Part shown: piece by piece, positions 17,375 through 25,165 of the stretch
Position numbering within the stretch: the stretch's first letter is position 1
How the letters are laid out: each line of letters opens with the position of its first letter
Assembly: GCF_008642315.1 (NCBI RefSeq)
Contig: NZ_CP029192.1
Coordinates: 7,130,001 to 7,194,000, forward strand
From: Streptomyces venezuelae
GTDB lineage: Bacteria; Actinomycetota; Actinomycetes; Streptomycetales; Streptomycetaceae
DNA length: 64,000 nucleotides
Reading direction: 5' to 3'
Made by a program: the position numbers and the translations under genes
The notes under the pieces: generated by a model
Seen by the model: only the letters and a program-made list of their open reading frames with translations
Database searches by the model: none
What the model was told of the DNA's origin: nothing

Positions 17375-18746
17375 GCGGCGCGCACCACCCGTCCGCCCCG
17401 GGCATCCCCGCGGCCTCCTCCGGCCCCCACGACCCGCGCGCGTAGGGCAGCGGAGCGTCCCGCACGTCCAGCGCGGGAGCCACGATGCGCCACGACTCCT
17501 CCACCGTCCGCATCGACACGAACCGGCCCGTCCTGCCGTGGACGGCATCCGCCAGCAGGTGCGTGTACGCCTCCCACGACGGCCCGGCCGCCTCCAGGTC
17601 GAAGGCCAGATCCACCGGCATCGGCCCGGGATCCGCCCCGGGCCTGCGGGCGTTGACCGTCAGCACGGCCCCGCCGTGACCGCCGAGCCGGAAGCGCAGC
17701 CGCGCGGGCCCCGGATCCTCGCGGGTGAACCAGAGCCGGTGCCCGGCGGGCACGAAGTCCACGACCACCTCGATCGCCGTCGCGGCGAGCCCCTTGCCGG
17801 AGCGCAGCAGGAACGGCACCCCGCGCCAGCGCTCCGCGTCGACGTCGAGGCGCAGCGCGGCGAAGGTCTCCACCGCCGAGTCGTCGGCCACGCCCGCCTC
17901 CGCCCGGTAGCCCGCGTACTGCCCGCGCACGAGCCGCCCCGGATCGACCGGGCGCACCCGGGCCAGGGCCTGCGCGATCCGCTCGCGGAACGCCTCCGCG
18001 GTGCCGTCGGCGGGCGACTCCATCGCCACTATCCCGACGAGTTGCAGCAGATGGCTCTGGACGACGTCGCGGACCGCGCCGATCTCCTCGTACAGGGATC
18101 CACGCGTGTCGACACCCCTGCTCTCGCAATGCGTGATCTGCACCCGGGAAATGGTGTTCCGGTCCCATGCGGAGGCGATGAACGGATTGCAGAAACGGAA
18201 AGCCAGGAGATTCTCGACCGCTTCCTTGCCGAGGTAGTGATCCATTCTCAGCACGGAGTCGGCCGAGAATACTTTGAGCAGCGATTCGTTGAGCGCCCGC
18301 GCCGAATGGAGATCATTGCCGAAGGGCTTCTCGACGAGCACGGAGCCCGGCGGGAGACGCACGGCCCCCATCGTCGCGATCGTGCCGGTCGCCAGCGGGG
18401 GCGGGACACCGAGGAAGTACACGGGACGGTCCGTGGTGCGCAGCGCGTGGGCCACGTCCTCCATGGTGCCGCGCCGGGCCGTGTCCCCCTCGATGTAGCA
18501 GGTCCTGGCCAGCAGCCCGTGGACCGTGACGCCGTCCGACGGACCGCACATGTCGTGGACCGCCGACGTCACGAACTTCTCGAAGCCCTCCCTGCCGAGA
18601 CCGGGCAGACCGACCGCGACGATCAAAGGCGTGCACCGCTCGGAAAGCGAGAGTGACAGACGATAGAGGGCGGGCCAGAGTTTTCGTCGCGCCAGATCTC
18701 CGGTCGCGCCGAAGAGAACCAAGGCATCTGACGATGCGTTCGCCAC
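17370..18746 (-). CDS. zwf: glucose-6-phosphate dehydrogenase
   Basis: A 458-residue enzyme with the NADP fold start FGATGDLARRK (residues 12-22), EKPFG (139-143) and the active-site motif DHYLGKE (169-175; His170 binds substrate and Lys174 is conserved). It oxidises glucose-6-phosphate to 6-phosphogluconolactone, the entry to the oxidative pentose phosphate pathway. Length is slightly below the usual ~490-510. No opcA or tal neighbours are present as in the housekeeping Streptomyces zwf cluster, so this is probably an additional copy. GTG 18746 follows GAGGAGGGT. It is divergent from the STAND ATPase gene and convergent with glucokinase. Confidence 0.9.
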   Translation of the reverse strand: MANASSDALVLFGATGDLARRKLWPALYRLSLSLSERCTPLIVAVGLPGLGREGFEKFVTSAVHDMCGPSDGVTVHGLLARTCYIEGDTARRGTMEDVAHALRTTDRPVYFLGVPPPLATGTIATMGAVRLPPGSVLVEKPFGNDLHSARALNESLLKVFSADSVLRMDHYLGKEAVENLLAFRFCNPFIASAWDRNTISRVQITHCESRGVDTRGSLYEEIGAVRDVVQSHLLQLVGIVAMESPADGTAEAFRERIAQALARVRPVDPGRLVRGQYAGYRAEAGVADDSAVETFAALRLDVDAERWRGVPFLLRSGKGLAATAIEVVVDFVPAGHRLWFTREDPGPARLRFRLGGHGGAVLTVNARRPGADPGPMPVDLAFDLEAAGPSWEAYTHLLADAVHGRTGRFVSMRTVEESWRIVAPALDVRDAPLPYARGSWGPEEAAGMPGADGWCAPL

Positions 18747-18810
18747 GCACCCTCCTCAGGGAGAACCCGACGCCCGCGAGAATACCCAAGCCACCCGTCC
18801 GGGACACGTC

Positions 18811-18836
18811 TCGCAACCTTTCGCGAGCCGTATAAT
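18811..18836. promoter_or_regulatory. TATAAT box and TCGC/GCGA dyad between zwf and the STAND gene
   Basis: A consensus -10 hexamer TATAAT lies at 18831-18836, 36 bases before the STAND start, preceded by TCGCAACCTTTCGCGA (18811-18826). No good -35 is seen, so the promoter may rely on an activator. TATAAT is rare in DNA of this composition. Confidence 0.45.
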
Positions 18837-18871
18837 TCCCTCCACTTGGCTTGACCCACGGGGGTGGACCG

Positions 18872-21220
18872 GTGTCGGCAGGGGAAATCCACGGAACGGT
18901 CGCGGGCGCGCCGTCGCGCGACGCGCCCACGACCGGCTCGCAGACCAGCTGGGAGGGGCTCCGCAGGCTGGTGGACGACCGCACGGGCAGGCGGGCCGGC
19001 CGGGACGCGCCGGTCCCGCGGGAGCACCGCGGGACCGCGGTCGGGTCGGTCGACGAGCTGTCGCGGGCCGTCACCGAAGACCCCGAGTTCGGCCGCAGGC
19101 TGATCGAGGGCCTGCTGCGGTTCCGTCCTGCCGAGGCGGCGCCCGCGGACCGGCCGCCGCTCCCCGTCCCCCACCAGCTGCCGCTCGACCGCCCGGGGTT
19201 CGTCGGCCGCGGCGGCGAACTCGCCGAACTGGACCAGCTGCTGGGCGAGCGCCGGCGCACGGGCCCCGACACCGCCGTGATCTCCTCCGTCGGCGGCGCC
19301 CCCGGAGTGGGGAAGACCGCGCTGATGGTCCACTGGGCGCACCGCTCGCGCGACGCCTTCCCGGACGGACAGCTCTACGTCAACCTCCGGGGCTACGGAC
19401 CGGGCATCCCCCTCGAACCCGCCGAGGTCCTCGCCGACTTCCTGCACGCGCTGGACGTGGCCCCGCCCAAGGTGCCGCAGGAACTCGAACCGCGCGCGGC
19501 CATGTTCCGCACCCTGCTGCACGAACGGAAGATGCTGCTCCTCCTCGACAACGCCCGCGACACGGCGCAGGTGCTGCCCCTGCTGCCGGGCAGCGCCACC
19601 TGCGTGGTGATCGTGACCAGCCGCAACCGCCTCCAGGGCCTCGTCGGGACCTACGGCGCGCGCAGCATCCGCCTCGACACCCTGAGCGAGCGCGAGTCCG
19701 TGGAGCTGCTCACCGGAATCGTCGGCGGCGACCGCGTGCTGCACGAGCCCGGCGCGGTCGAGGAACTCGCCGCCGGCTGCGGCCATCTGCCGCTGGCCCT
19801 CAGCATCGTGGGCGAGCGCGTCGCCGCGTATCCGCAGTGGCCCATAGCCGACCTCCTGGAAGGCCTCGGCGACGAGCGCCACCGGCTCGACGCCTTCGCC
19901 GCGGACGGCGAGGACACCGGCGCCGAACAGCGCGAGGTGCGGGCCGCATTCTCCTGGTCGTACCGCGCGCTCGGCGCCGGCAGCGCCCGCTGCTTCCGCA
20001 TCCTCGGCCTGCACCCCACGGGCGAGTTCAGCCTCCTCGCCGCGGCCGCCGCGACCGGCGACTCCCGGGCCCGCACCCACGTGTACCTGCGCGGCCTGAT
20101 CGACTGCCATCTCCTCGAACAGGTGGCGCCCGACCGGTTCCGCTTCCACGACCTCATCCACGACTACGCCGCCGAGCGCGCCTACGAGGAGGAGTCGCAG
20201 GCGTCCCGCGACGAGTCCATCAGGCGCTGCCTGCTCTGGTACCTGCACACCGCCGACGCGGCGAACCGGCAGCTCATGCCCCACCGGCGCGCCATCGACC
20301 TCGACGCGCTGCCCGACCGGTGCGAACCTCTCCGCTTCGCCGACGGGGCCCAGGCCCTGACGTGGTGCGACACCGAACGGACCCATCTGATCGCCCTCGT
20401 GCGCCAGGCCGTGGCGTGCGAGCAGGACGCCGTCGCCTGGCAGCTGCCCGTGGTCCTCTGGAGCTTCTTCAACGTCCGCAAGCTGATGAGCGACTGGATC
20501 GTCACCCACGAACTGGGGCTGCGCGGCGCACGCCGCTCCGGCTGCCACAAGGGCGAGGCGTGGACACTCAACAGCCTCGGCAACGCCTACCGCGGCACGC
20601 TGGAGTTCGACAAGGCCGTCGAGGTCTGGGAACAGGCCCTGGCCATCCGCCGCCGGATCGGCGACAAGTACGGCGAAGGGACCTCGCTCAACAACCTGGC
20701 GGGCGCACTGCGGAGGATGCACCGCATGGAGGACTCGATCCGCTGCTCCAAGAAGGCCCTGGCCATCCACCGGGAGATCCGCGACCGCTGGAACGAGGGC
20801 ATCGACCTCAACAGCCTCGGCACCGCCTACCGCGACCTCGGCCGGATCGAGCAGGCGATCGCCTACTGGCTCGACGCCCTCGTCATCCAGCGCGAGATCA
20901 AGGACCTCTTCGGCCAGGGCACGTCGCTCAACCACCTCGGCGAGGCCTACCGCACGGCCGGGCGCGACGACGAGGCCGTGGCGACGTTCGACGAGGCGCT
21001 GCGGATCAGGCGCTCCTTCGGCGACGAACCGGGCGCCGCGACGACCGCGGTCAACCTGGGCGCGACACTGGCCGCCATGGGCCGCCCGAAGGAGGCCGCC
21101 GTCTACTACTCCCTCGCCCTGAAGGACCTCGAACGGCTCGGCGACCCGCGCACCGAGTCGGTCAAGGAGGCGATCCGTGCCCTGGACGAGGACATCGCGC
21201 CCTGGAGCCCCGAGCCCTAG
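18872..21220 (+). CDS. STAND (NB-ARC type) ATPase with C-terminal TPRs
   Basis: A 782-residue AfsR-like protein without the SARP DNA-binding domain. Residues 1-115 are an unassigned adaptor-like region (VGSVDELSRAVTEDPEFGRRL). Then follow Walker A GAPGVGKT (142-149), Walker B LLLLDNARD (Asp226), VTSRNRL, the GHLPLAL motif and an MHD-like FHDLIHDY (His426-Asp427), so the switch looks intact. From ~560 on there are five TPRs (LNSLGNAYRG, LNNLAGALRR, LNSLGTAYRD, LNHLGEAYRT, VNLGATLAAM). STAND proteins oligomerise on ligand binding and activate a partner. Partners in range are the caspase-like protease and the EACC1 protein. The start is GTG 18872 behind GGGGGTGGA. It overlaps the GT20 gene tail-to-tail by four bases. 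Confidence 0.88.
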   Translation: MSAGEIHGTVAGAPSRDAPTTGSQTSWEGLRRLVDDRTGRRAGRDAPVPREHRGTAVGSVDELSRAVTEDPEFGRRLIEGLLRFRPAEAAPADRPPLPVPHQLPLDRPGFVGRGGELAELDQLLGERRRTGPDTAVISSVGGAPGVGKTALMVHWAHRSRDAFPDGQLYVNLRGYGPGIPLEPAEVLADFLHALDVAPPKVPQELEPRAAMFRTLLHERKMLLLLDNARDTAQVLPLLPGSATCVVIVTSRNRLQGLVGTYGARSIRLDTLSERESVELLTGIVGGDRVLHEPGAVEELAAGCGHLPLALSIVGERVAAYPQWPIADLLEGLGDERHRLDAFAADGEDTGAEQREVRAAFSWSYRALGAGSARCFRILGLHPTGEFSLLAAAAATGDSRARTHVYLRGLIDCHLLEQVAPDRFRFHDLIHDYAAERAYEEESQASRDESIRRCLLWYLHTADAANRQLMPHRRAIDLDALPDRCEPLRFADGAQALTWCDTERTHLIALVRQAVACEQDAVAWQLPVVLWSFFNVRKLMSDWIVTHELGLRGARRSGCHKGEAWTLNSLGNAYRGTLEFDKAVEVWEQALAIRRRIGDKYGEGTSLNNLAGALRRMHRMEDSIRCSKKALAIHREIRDRWNEGIDLNSLGTAYRDLGRIEQAIAYWLDALVIQREIKDLFGQGTSLNHLGEAYRTAGRDDEAVATFDEALRIRRSFGDEPGAATTAVNLGATLAAMGRPKEAAVYYSLALKDLERLGDPRTESVKEAIRALDEDIAPWSPEP

Positions 21221-22716
21221 GACCGGCGGCCCTGGAACCGGCGGTCCCTGACCTCCGCGAGGTCGGCGAGCTGTGCCCGCAGCCAGCTCTCGGGCGAGGT
21301 GGCCAGCAGCGGTTCCCGCATCCGGCCGGCCCGCGCGGCACGCTCGTCGGGCGGCATCGCGAGCGCCCGCCCGAGGGCCGCCGCGGTCTCGCGCACATCA
21401 CGCGGATCGTCCACGACCACGGCGCCCGCGCCGAGCCGCTCGGCGCTCCCGGTCCGCGCCGACAGGACGACCGCCCCGTCCCGCCGGTTCACCAGGACCC
21501 CTTCCTGGGCGACCAGATTCATCCCGTCGTGCACGGAGTTGACCAGCAGGACGTCGTACTCGCGCAGCGCCGCCATGGCCCGCACCCGGTCCTCCTCCCA
21601 GTACACGGTCAGGACCCCGGGATGGTCCCGCTGGATGGCGGCGACCGCCTCCCGCACCCGGGCCGCGTACCACGCGTACTCGGGCACGGCGGGCCGGGAA
21701 GGCGTCAGACAGCACACGAACCTGACGCTGTGCCGCAGCCGAGGGCGCTCCGCCAGGAGCAGCGCGAAGGCCTCGAAGCCCCGCAGCACGTTCTTCGCGG
21801 GATCGAGCCGGTCGACACGCACCAGCAGCCGCGCCCCGCGCCCCGCCCCCTCCCGCAGCCGCCCGAAGACACCGGACCACCGGTCCGCGTCCGCCGCGCC
21901 GAACACACCGGACAGGTACTCCTGGTCGGGCGGCGCCGGATAGCGGCGGACCAGCGTCCGCCCTCCCGCGTGCCGGACCGTGCCGGCCGCCGCGTCGACC
22001 TCGTGTCCGGCCTCCCCGGCGAACCGCAGGAAGGAGTCCGCCCACCGCTCGCACTGGAAGCCCAGCACGTCCGCCGCGAGCATGCCGCGCAGGAGCAGCC
22101 CGCGCGCCGCGTCCGGCAGCGCGGCGAGCGCCGAGGGACCGGCGAACGCGGCGTGCACGAAGAGGCCCACGGTCTGCGTGGGCAGCAGGGAGCGCAGGAA
22201 ACCGGGCGCCGTGGCGAACTGGTAGTCCTGGAAGCAGACGACGGTACGGGGACGGCAGTACGTCGCCGCCGCCGCGGCCACACCACGGTTCACCCGCTGG
22301 TACGCCCGCAGCGCCGCGCCGTCGCCGAGTGGCCCCGGGCCCCCGTCGTCGAGGCCTCGCGGCAGGTCCGCCCACAGGTCGTGGAGCGCGTACCAGAGCC
22401 CCCGTACGCCCGCGTCCTCGTAGTACCGCCGGTAGTCCGCGGCCCGGAAGGGCACCGGCCGGAATTCGTAACCGAGCCCCAGCCCGGCGAACCGGCCGTC
22501 CCGGACCGCCCCGCGGTCCTCCTCGCTCGCCGAAGGAGCCAGCCAGTACACGTCGCCGTCGAGCGCCCGCGCGGACCGGTCGAGCAGCGCCGTCACACTG
22601 CCCGTGCGACGTTCCGGGGTCGGACCCGACGGGGTGGCCCGGAACGTCACGGGTCCCCGGTCGGACACCAGCACCACATCGGCCGTACGCGCCCCCCGCG
22701 CGGACCGCAGGGCCAC
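21217..22716 (-). CDS. GT20 family (trehalose-6-phosphate synthase-like) glycosyltransferase
   Basis: A 499-residue GT20 enzyme. Donor-site residues are kept: Arg303 and Lys308 in RLDPAKN, DGMNLVAQE (397-405), QDYQ (Asp164) and His188. Several positions differ from textbook OtsA: SDRGPV for SNRLPV, AAFAGPSAL after His188 where OtsA has a FP-S/T loop, and RLDPAKN for RLDYSKG. It may make trehalose-6-phosphate from UDP-glucose and glucose-6-phosphate, or use a different donor or acceptor, as VldE-like relatives do. GTG 22716 starts two bases after the SIS gene stop, so the two are co-translated. No trehalose-phosphate phosphatase gene is adjacent. Confidence 0.82.
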   Translation of the reverse strand: MALRSARGARTADVVLVSDRGPVTFRATPSGPTPERRTGSVTALLDRSARALDGDVYWLAPSASEEDRGAVRDGRFAGLGLGYEFRPVPFRAADYRRYYEDAGVRGLWYALHDLWADLPRGLDDGGPGPLGDGAALRAYQRVNRGVAAAAATYCRPRTVVCFQDYQFATAPGFLRSLLPTQTVGLFVHAAFAGPSALAALPDAARGLLLRGMLAADVLGFQCERWADSFLRFAGEAGHEVDAAAGTVRHAGGRTLVRRYPAPPDQEYLSGVFGAADADRWSGVFGRLREGAGRGARLLVRVDRLDPAKNVLRGFEAFALLLAERPRLRHSVRFVCCLTPSRPAVPEYAWYAARVREAVAAIQRDHPGVLTVYWEEDRVRAMAALREYDVLLVNSVHDGMNLVAQEGVLVNRRDGAVVLSARTGSAERLGAGAVVVDDPRDVRETAAALGRALAMPPDERAARAGRMREPLLATSPESWLRAQLADLAEVRDRRFQGRRS

Positions 22717-22718
22717 CG

Positions 22719-23384
22719 TCAGCCCTGCGTTCCGTTGAGAGAGGACTCCAGAATGTCCTGGGAGCGCCCTCTGCCCGTGCCCAGCGCCAGCGCCAAGGAG
22801 TGCACGAGGCCCAGATGGACGGTCTCCACCACGCCGTACACGTCGCTGTCGACCAGCAGCGGCACGTCGACGAGCGCGGCCGCGCTGCCCCCCGAGCCGC
22901 CGAGCAGCCCGACCGTGCGCACCCCGCGCGCCCGCGCCGTCTTCAGGCCCTCCAGAATGTTCGGCGAGTTGCCGCTGACGCTGATGGCCACCACGACGTC
23001 GCCCGGCGTGAGCAGGCGGGCCAACTGCTCGGAGAACACGCGGTCGTAGCCGATGTCGTTGGCCAGCGCGCTGAGCAGCGGGGTGTTGCCGGTGAGTGCG
23101 TTCGTCCGCAGCCCCGCGACCTGCGGGCCCGACGTCATGGCGAGGTCGCACGCCAAGTGGCCCGCCGTCGCGGCGCTTCCGCCGTTGCCGATCGCGTAGA
23201 GACAGTTGCCGTTCGTCCTGACCGAGTCGAGCAGCCGGACCGCCGACGCGAACTCGTTCGGCTCCACCGCGAGAGCGGCGTCGGCCACCAGATTCTGGAA
23301 CGCCGTACAGACTGCGGTCGCTCGGTGCGCACCGCCCCTGCCGTCTAACGCGTTCGCGTCGTCCCGCACGTCCGAGCGCCCCAT
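22719..23384 (-). CDS. SIS-domain phosphosugar isomerase, GmhA/DiaA-like
   Basis: A 221-residue single SIS domain with the motifs of sedoheptulose-7-phosphate isomerases: GNGGSAATAGHLACDL, LTGNTPLLSALANDIGYDRVF and SVSGNSPNILEGLKTARARG. GmhA converts sedoheptulose-7-phosphate to heptose-7-phosphate, the first step to activated heptoses; DiaA-like proteins bind only. No heptose kinase or nucleotidyltransferase is present in the window. The start is ATG 23384 with GGGGGTT upstream; a GTG at 23396 is an alternative. It is the first gene of a two-gene unit with the GT20 gene and is divergent from the caspase gene. Confidence 0.85.
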   Translation of the reverse strand: MGRSDVRDDANALDGRGGAHRATAVCTAFQNLVADAALAVEPNEFASAVRLLDSVRTNGNCLYAIGNGGSAATAGHLACDLAMTSGPQVAGLRTNALTGNTPLLSALANDIGYDRVFSEQLARLLTPGDVVVAISVSGNSPNILEGLKTARARGVRTVGLLGGSGGSAAALVDVPLLVDSDVYGVVETVHLGLVHSLALALGTGRGRSQDILESSLNGTQG

Positions 23385-23464
23385 ACCAACCCCCACGCGT
23401 CACAGCCGACTTCGGATTGGCCAGCATGCCCGAAACCTCGGACGGCGGTAAGAGCGCCACCCCT

Positions 23465-23490
23465 CAAATGAGTTGCGTCGCTATCATTTG
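23465..23490. promoter_or_regulatory. inverted repeat CAAATGA-N12-TCATTTG before the caspase gene
   Basis: Perfect seven-base arms (23465-23471 and 23484-23490), AT-rich against the background, lie in the 139-base divergent gap between the SIS and caspase genes. The right arm overlaps a possible -10 (TATCAT, 23482-23487), so a protein bound here would block transcription of the protease gene. This is a strong operator candidate. Confidence 0.6.
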
Positions 23491-23523
23491 GGCAGCGGTG
23501 CGGCGCAGCAAGAGGGGGACCAA

Positions 23524-24837
23524 GTGCGGTTGGCCGGCGGTTCGAACTCGCATGCAGTGCTCATCGGTTGCGGCAGCTACGACGACGACGGACTGCCGCC
23601 GCTCCCCGCGGTCCGCAACAACCTCGACGACCTGCGGTCCCTGCTCACCGGCCCCCGCAACGTCGCACTCCCCGAGGAGCGCTGCACGCTCCTGCGCGAC
23701 GTGCGGGAACCGCACACGGTCGGTGCGGCGCTCAGCCGCGCGGCGAGCGGCGTGGACGACATGTTCCTCGTCTACTTCGCGGGCCACGGCGCGCTGGACG
23801 AACGCGGACTGCTCCACCTCCTGCTCTCCGGAACCCAGACCCGGCTGCTCGGCTGGACGAGCCTGCCGTTCGACCTCATCCGCCAGACCATGGCGTCGGC
23901 ACCCGCCAGGAACCGCGTCCTGCTCCTCGACTGCTGCTTCTCCGGCCGGGCCATCGAAGCCATGGGCGACACCGCGTCGCTCTACTTCGGCCAGCTGGAG
24001 ATCGCCGGTACGTTCGTCCTGGCCTCCGCCCCCGCGAACGCCCCCGCCCGCGCGCCCCTGGGCGACCGCCACACGCTGTTCACGGGCGAGCTGATCAAGT
24101 TCCTGCGCGACGGTTCCGCGGCGGAGCCCGAGCTGCTCACCCTCGGCGCGGCCTACCGCCACACGGCCCGCGTCCTCGCCGCCAAGGGCGAGCCGAGGCC
24201 CCAGCGGTGCGGCACCGGGACGAGCGACCAGTTGGCCCTGGCCGCGAACACCGCGTTCCGCAGGCTCACCGCCGAGGACGTGCCCGAGCGGCTGAGCGGC
24301 GCCGTCGAGCTGGGGGAGGCCGGGGACCTGGCGGGAGCGCTGGAAGCCCTGGACGTCCTCGCGCAGCAGTGCGGCCGGGTGCTCGGTGCCCACCACGAGC
24401 TCACCCTCCTCACGCACCGCGCCCTGGCGCACGCCGAGGGGGAGAGCGGCCGGGCGGCGGCCGCCGCCGCGCGGTACGAGCACCTCGCCGAGCTGCTGGC
24501 CGTCGAGCACGGCGCACGCCACCCGGACACCCTCCAGGTGCGCCACGAGCACGCCCGCTGGGCGGGCATCGGCGGCGACGCCGCGGCCGCCGCGGACCTC
24601 TTCGCCGAGCTCGCAGTGGACGCCTCGGGGGCGCTGGGCCCCGGGGACGTGCGCGCGCTCAGCTGCCGGTGGCAGCACGCCCACTGGCTGGGGGTGAGCG
24701 GCCACCCCGAACGGGCCGCGGCGGCCTTCGCCGAGCTCGCCGAGAACTACCGTTCCTCGCTGGGCGCGCGGCACGACGACACGCGCGCGGCCCGCCGCAA
24801 CCACGTGTACTGGCGGGACGCGGCAGGACCGGCATGA
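23524..24837 (+). CDS. caspase-like (peptidase C14) protease with C-terminal TPR-like repeats
   Basis: A 437-residue protein. Residues ~8-245 form a caspase-fold domain: HAVLIGCGSYDDD, NNLDDLRSLL, the catalytic His88 in YFAGHG and Cys138 in LLDCCFSG, 50 residues apart as usual. Residues ~260-437 carry repeats like those of kinesin-light-chain TPRs (LGAHHELTL, HGARHPDTLQVRHEHARWAG, LGARHDDTR). There is no signal peptide. In bacterial conflict systems such proteases are effectors released by a sensor to kill or arrest the cell. The likely partner here is the STAND ATPase. The start is GTG 23524 behind AGGGGGAC. It ends just before a strong terminator. Confidence 0.85.
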   Translation: MRLAGGSNSHAVLIGCGSYDDDGLPPLPAVRNNLDDLRSLLTGPRNVALPEERCTLLRDVREPHTVGAALSRAASGVDDMFLVYFAGHGALDERGLLHLLLSGTQTRLLGWTSLPFDLIRQTMASAPARNRVLLLDCCFSGRAIEAMGDTASLYFGQLEIAGTFVLASAPANAPARAPLGDRHTLFTGELIKFLRDGSAAEPELLTLGAAYRHTARVLAAKGEPRPQRCGTGTSDQLALAANTAFRRLTAEDVPERLSGAVELGEAGDLAGALEALDVLAQQCGRVLGAHHELTLLTHRALAHAEGESGRAAAAAARYEHLAELLAVEHGARHPDTLQVRHEHARWAGIGGDAAAAADLFAELAVDASGALGPGDVRALSCRWQHAHWLGVSGHPERAAAAFAELAENYRSSLGARHDDTRAARRNHVYWRDAAGPA

Positions 24838-24854
24838 GTGCGCGTACGCAACGC

Positions 24855-24886
24855 GAAGGGCCCCAGTCTCTCGACTGGGGCCCTTC
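24855..24886. terminator. 14-bp perfect stem-loop, bidirectional terminator
   Basis: GAAGGGCCCCAGTC (24855-24868), loop TCTC, GACTGGGGCCCTTC (24873-24886). It sits 17 bases after the caspase stop and directly downstream of the tRNA on the other strand, so it can end both transcripts. Confidence 0.85.
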
Positions 24887-24889
24887 GGC

Positions 24890-24977
24890 TGGTGTCCGAG
24901 GGGGGACTTGAACCCCCACGCCCGATAAAGGGCACTAGCACCTCAAGCTAGCGCGTCTGCCATTCCGCCACCCGGAC
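24890..24977 (-). tRNA. tRNA-Leu (anticodon GAG), CCA encoded
   Basis: Reading the minus strand, a 7-bp acceptor stem (GTCCGGG/CTCGGAC with one G-U) encloses a class II tRNA with a long variable arm. The anticodon arm CTAGC-TTGAGGT-GCTAG gives anticodon GAG for CUC/CUU codons. The T-arm GGGGG-TTCAAGT-CCCCC is canonical. Discriminator A (24893) is followed by an encoded CCA (24892-24890). The anticodon stem and loop contain paired CTAG, otherwise rare here. tRNA-Leu genes often serve as integration sites, but no integrase is in the window. Confidence 0.95.
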
Positions 24978-25165
24978 AAGGTGTCTGTCTTCGCGGGGCG
25001 TTTCCCGCGGCGACACAGAGAACATTACCAGGCTTCCAGGGGTCCCCGATCACCCCCGCCACCCCTCGTGAACTGCGGATGACGACACCCGCCCGCCCTT
25101 GGGCGCGGAGCCGCGGAGAGAGAGGATGAGGGGGACCACCAGCAGCGAATGCGGGAGGAGCCAGC

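Noticed and set aside
15778..18168. Long minus-strand frame fusing EACC1 to sequence opposite glucokinase
   Set aside because: The EACC1 protein is complete from ATG 16134; the extension is antisense to glucokinase with no domain or start signal.
18623..20935. 770-codon frame opposite the STAND gene
   Set aside because: Low-complexity Val/Glu/Ala/Gly composition, antisense to conserved NB-ARC and TPR motifs.
22719..23460. Longer N-terminal extension of the GT20 frame into the SIS gene
   Set aside because: The extension is a shadow of the SIS gene in another frame; the GTG at 22716 gives the expected N-terminus of the GT20 fold.
24890..24977. tRNA-Leu as an attachment site of an integrated element
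   Set aside because: No integrase, no duplicated tRNA 3' end and no composition shift on either side.
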